NCBI GenBank assembly: GCA_029857975.1
Contig: JAOUFX010000099.1
Coordinates: forward strand, 1-8,250
DNA length: 8,250 nt
Direction of reading: 5' to 3'
DNA from: Deltaproteobacteria bacterium
GTDB taxonomy: Bacteria; Desulfobacterota; SM23-61
Below are positions 6,353 to 8,250 of this stretch, piece after piece. Position 1 is the stretch's first letter. The number at the start of each line of letters is the position of its first letter. The position numbers were made by a program, and so were the translations under genes. The notes under the pieces were generated by a model that saw nothing but the letters and a program-made list of their open reading frames with translations, was not told where the DNA came from and did no database searches.

Positions 6353-6866
6353 GGTCATAATGTCTCTGCCCCATCATTCGCCGGCAGGGGAAAAGGGTCT
6401 TGCCACTTTTGAGTCTATGACCAATAACAAGGAGAAAAAAGGAAAGACCACCCTGGTGATCACCCAATCTTTCGCCTCCCGATCTCTTTGGCTGGGAGAC
6501 ACCTGGAAGGTTTATCTGAACGCCTCTGACCCGGATGGAAATATGAAATATATCGTCTGCACCATCAATCAGCCGGGGATAGGAACATCCCCGGCCAGCT
6601 TCACCAGAATCAAAGAAGAAAACCGGCAAGAATTATCAGGCTATATCTATTTGAACACAGGAGGAGGGTACGGTCTGGATCTTTCCAGTATTACCCTGAC
6701 AGTTCAAATTCAGGACAGGTCTGGAAATTTCAGTGATTCGGTTTCTTTCCCCCTTCAATTCCAGCCGGGCGTCAGGCAGGAAGCCCCCCCACAGGATACC
6801 TTCCAAGAAATAGAGCTCGGGCCCATCATGATCACTCTGCAGTCCACTAGCGGGGGCGGGCAATGA
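6351..6866 (+). CDS. Conserved-looking hypothetical protein, 171 aa, Ig-like/beta-rich
   Basis: I do not recognise a named family. The protein has a charged, apparently disordered N-terminus (about 1-35, NNKEKKGK). A beta-rich region follows (about 36-140), with alternating hydrophobic strands such as LGDTWKVYLNASDPDGN, GYIYLNTGGG, LTLTVQIQDRSGNFSD and VSFPLQFQ. The DPDGN turn and the 'sDgsGN' turn resemble PKD/cadherin/Ig-like beta-sandwich domains. The tail is Pro/Gln-rich and ends in GGGQ. No signal peptide or membrane helix is visible, which is unusual for an Ig-like domain and suggests a cytoplasmic protein or non-classical export. The ATG at 6351 has GGAG four bases upstream; ATGs at 6360 and 6418 are alternatives. 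Codon use and third-position pattern look like the neighbours, and the frame is full length, so I regard it as a real gene. Confidence 0.7.
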   Translation: MVIMSLPHHSPAGEKGLATFESMTNNKEKKGKTTLVITQSFASRSLWLGDTWKVYLNASDPDGNMKYIVCTINQPGIGTSPASFTRIKEENRQELSGYIYLNTGGGYGLDLSSITLTVQIQDRSGNFSDSVSFPLQFQPGVRQEAPPQDTFQEIELGPIMITLQSTSGGGQ

Positions 6867-6904
6867 ATCGATCCCTCCTTAAAATATAAAAACTGAGTAA
6901 TCGC

Positions 6905-6919
6905 TGGTACCCCCAGTGC
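6905..6919 (+). promoter_or_regulatory. Candidate sigma-54 (-24/-12) promoter upstream of the FAD oxidoreductase gene
   Basis: TGGTACCCCCAGTGC matches the sigma-54 consensus TGGCAC-N5-TTGC with one mismatch in each element. It also has the required GG (6906-6907) and GC (6918-6919) at the correct 12-base register. Transcription would begin near 6930, about 92 bases before the ATG at 7023. The same bases can form a small hairpin (CTGG 6904-6907 with CCAG 6913-6916), which is an alternative explanation. A sigma-54 activator is encoded in this window, but a link is only inferred. Confidence 0.4.
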
Positions 6920-6926
6920 CCTTTCT

Positions 6927-6944
6927 ATCCCGCCAAGGTGGGAT
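6927..6944. repeat. Inverted repeat / hairpin in the leader before the FAD oxidoreductase gene
   Basis: ATCCCGCCAAGGTGGGAT forms an eight-pair dyad with one G-T mismatch (a G-U wobble in RNA). It is not followed by a T run, so it is not a standard terminator for the upstream 171-aa gene. It lies at or just after the start expected from the candidate sigma-54 promoter, so it could be a 5' mRNA structure or a protein-binding dyad. The rest of 6945-7022 shows no recognisable riboswitch. Confidence 0.4.
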
Positions 6945-7022
6945 GTTGGGTAGGAGGACGAAAAAATTGGGGTGCAGTTTACAATTAGGGAATTTAGATA
7001 AATTCACGTAGAATGAAATGTA

Positions 7023-8174
7023 ATGGAAAAAACGGCAGAGATCATCATTATTGGCGGTGGGATTATTGGGGCCAGCATCGCCTATCACCTGGCCCAAAAG
7101 GGAGCCAAAGGAGTGGTGCTTCTGGAAAAGGGCATGCTCGGGGAAGGCTCTACGGCCAAATGCGCCGGTGGCATTCGGGCCCAATTTTCTACGGAGATAA
7201 ATATTCGCTTTTCTCTGAAAAGCTTAAAATTCTGGAACCGCTTTGAAGAAATCACCGGCGTTGATCTCGGATTTAAAAAGGTGGGTTATCTCTTTTTGGC
7301 CACGACGGAGGAAGAATGGGCGGTTTTCCAAGCCAACGCTGATCGGCAGCATCAATTGGGCATTCCAGTGGAACTTCTTTCTCCGCAAGAAATCAAATAC
7401 CGCTGGCCCTTTTTGAAAATGGATGACCTGCAAGGAGGAACCTTTTGTACCTGGGAAGGTTACGCCGGGCCTTATGAAGCCGTAAGTGGTTTCGCCAAAG
7501 GAGCAAGGCGGGGGAGCGTAAAAATCCATGAAGGAACCGAGGTTCTGGGAATTCATCAGAAGAACGGGAAAATCATTTCCGTGCGGACGGCGCAAGGGGA
7601 TATTGCTTCCCCTATCGTCGTCAATGCCGCCGGACCTTATGCCGGAGAAGTGGGAAAAATGGCAGGGGTGGAAGTGCCTGTCCTGCCTTACCGCCGGCAG
7701 CTCTTTTTCACCGCCCCCTTTCCCTGGATTTCTGACTCCATTCCCTTGGTGATTGATTTTCACCGGGCTTGGTATTTTCGCCGCGAAAGTGCAGGTTTGC
7801 TGATCTCCGGGCCTAAAGATAACTTCCCGTCTTTCAATATCAATGTGGACTACGATGCCATGGTGGAAGTGGCCGAGAACTCCATCTACCGGGTTCCTCT
7901 TATGGAGAAGGCGGAGCTTAACCGCGGCTGGGCAGGTTCATATGAGATCTCTCCGGACAACCATGCCATCCTGGGTGAGGCACCTGCTTGCCAGGGATTT
8001 TTCCTGGCCAATGGCTTCAGCGGCCACGGCTTCCAGCACAGTCCAGCCGTAGGGCAAGTCATGGCTGAATTAATCCTCGGCGAAAAACCATCCATCGACA
8101 TCTCCTGCCTGTCCGTTGACCGCTTCCGCCAAGGCCACCTAATCCACGAGCCACTGACTGCATTCAAAGAATAG
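7023..8174 (+). CDS. FAD-dependent oxidoreductase, DAO family (glycine/D-amino-acid/sarcosine oxidase-like)
   Basis: This 383-aa protein is the usual length for single-subunit DAO-family flavoenzymes, which oxidise the C-N bond of amines or amino acids. The N-terminal FAD-binding Rossmann motif is GGGIIG (11-16), with the ribose-binding acidic residue E35 after VVLL. GEGSTAKCAGGIRAQF (40-55) matches the 'GS/T-x-S-AGGIR' segment of sarcosine oxidase beta-like proteins. VVNAAGPYA lies in the middle, and the C-terminal FAD contact is GWAGSYEISPDNHAILGE (302-319) followed by GFSGHGFQHSPAVG (331-344). The substrate cannot be read from the sequence; sarcosine, glycine, proline or an opine-type amine are possible, and no partner subunit gene is visible in the window. 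It appears soluble, with no signal peptide. An in-frame TGA lies three codons upstream of the ATG at 7023 and no other start fits, although the Shine-Dalgarno is poor. A possible sigma-54 promoter lies upstream. Confidence 0.93.
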   Translation: MEKTAEIIIIGGGIIGASIAYHLAQKGAKGVVLLEKGMLGEGSTAKCAGGIRAQFSTEINIRFSLKSLKFWNRFEEITGVDLGFKKVGYLFLATTEEEWAVFQANADRQHQLGIPVELLSPQEIKYRWPFLKMDDLQGGTFCTWEGYAGPYEAVSGFAKGARRGSVKIHEGTEVLGIHQKNGKIISVRTAQGDIASPIVVNAAGPYAGEVGKMAGVEVPVLPYRRQLFFTAPFPWISDSIPLVIDFHRAWYFRRESAGLLISGPKDNFPSFNINVDYDAMVEVAENSIYRVPLMEKAELNRGWAGSYEISPDNHAILGEAPACQGFFLANGFSGHGFQHSPAVGQVMAELILGEKPSIDISCLSVDRFRQGHLIHEPLTAFKE

Positions 8175-8210
8175 ACTGGCGACCCCATGCTCAAAATACA
8201 TTTTTTTGCG

Positions 8211-8244
8211 CCTTAAAATAAGGTATTTACCCTATTTTTTAAGG
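8211..8244. repeat. Imperfect A/T-rich hairpin after the FAD oxidoreductase gene (possible weak terminator)
   Basis: CCTTAAAA (8211-8218) pairs with TTTTTAAGG-type sequence at 8237-8244, and the stem continues with a bulge and a mismatch to GG/CC around a short loop (8224-8229). It is 36 bases after the stop codon. There is no good T tract after the stem on either strand, so termination is uncertain. The rest of 8175-8250 shows nothing else. Confidence 0.3.
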
Positions 8245-8250
8245 GGGTTT

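Noticed and set aside
6867..7022. Glycine-type or other known riboswitch before the amino-acid-oxidase-like gene
   Set aside because: Two small hairpins are present, but I cannot match them to the conserved cores of known riboswitch classes.
7224..7763. Minus-strand 179-aa frame within the FAD oxidoreductase gene
   Set aside because: It is antisense to a well-supported enzyme gene, has no family features, and is explained by codon bias on the opposite strand.
1..8250. CRISPR array, toxin-antitoxin pair, phage or transposase genes, tRNA/rRNA
   Set aside because: I looked on both strands for regularly spaced repeats, paired small genes, recombinase or transposase motifs and tRNA-like cloverleaf sequence, and saw none.

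Overview
The window looks like chromosomal DNA from a Desulfobacterota-type (former Deltaproteobacteria) bacterium. The grounds are the style of the genes: a dCache sensor, a HAMP-PAS sensor kinase paired with an NtrC-type regulator, a membrane-fused spermidine-synthase-like protein, moderate GC, and A/T-rich intergenic repeat fragments. This is inference from protein style, not a database match. No phage, plasmid, transposase, CRISPR array, tRNA or rRNA is visible.

Layout. (1) Positions 1-1043, minus strand: the N-terminal 347 codons of a membrane sensor with an extracytoplasmic dCache-like domain. The gene runs off the left edge before its output domain. It has a near-consensus sigma-70 promoter whose -10 box lies almost on the first ATG. 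(2) Positions 1044-1321: a divergent intergenic region with a MITE-like imperfect inverted repeat (1141-1262), a nested A/T stem-loop, and a perfect 16-bp palindrome just before the next start codon. (3) Positions 1322-4619, plus strand: a two-gene operon. It encodes a histidine kinase (TM, helical sensor, TM, HAMP, PAS, HisKA, HATPase) and an NtrC-family sigma-54 activator, separated by one base. (4) Positions 4620-4722: a short convergent gap holding a fragment that resembles a dispersed intergenic repeat. (5) Positions 4723-6258, minus strand: a protein with about seven membrane segments fused to a spermidine-synthase-like domain. (6) Positions 6351-6866, plus strand: a divergent 171-aa protein of unknown function with a beta-rich, Ig-like appearance. 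(7) Positions 6867-7022: an intergenic region with a candidate sigma-54 promoter and a hairpin. (8) Positions 7023-8174, plus strand: an FAD-dependent oxidoreductase of the DAO (glycine/D-amino-acid/sarcosine oxidase-like) family. The last 76 bases hold only an imperfect hairpin.

How the genes may work together. The kinase and regulator form a complete signalling pair. The regulator keeps every residue expected for phosphorylation and sigma-54 contact. The only sigma-54-like promoter I can find in the window lies before the FAD oxidoreductase, so that gene is a possible target, but this is a hypothesis. The other genes show no clear pathway link. I do not see a convincing new biological system. 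The best leads are the non-coding elements around 1044-1321 and 6905-6944 and the uncharacterised 171-aa protein.
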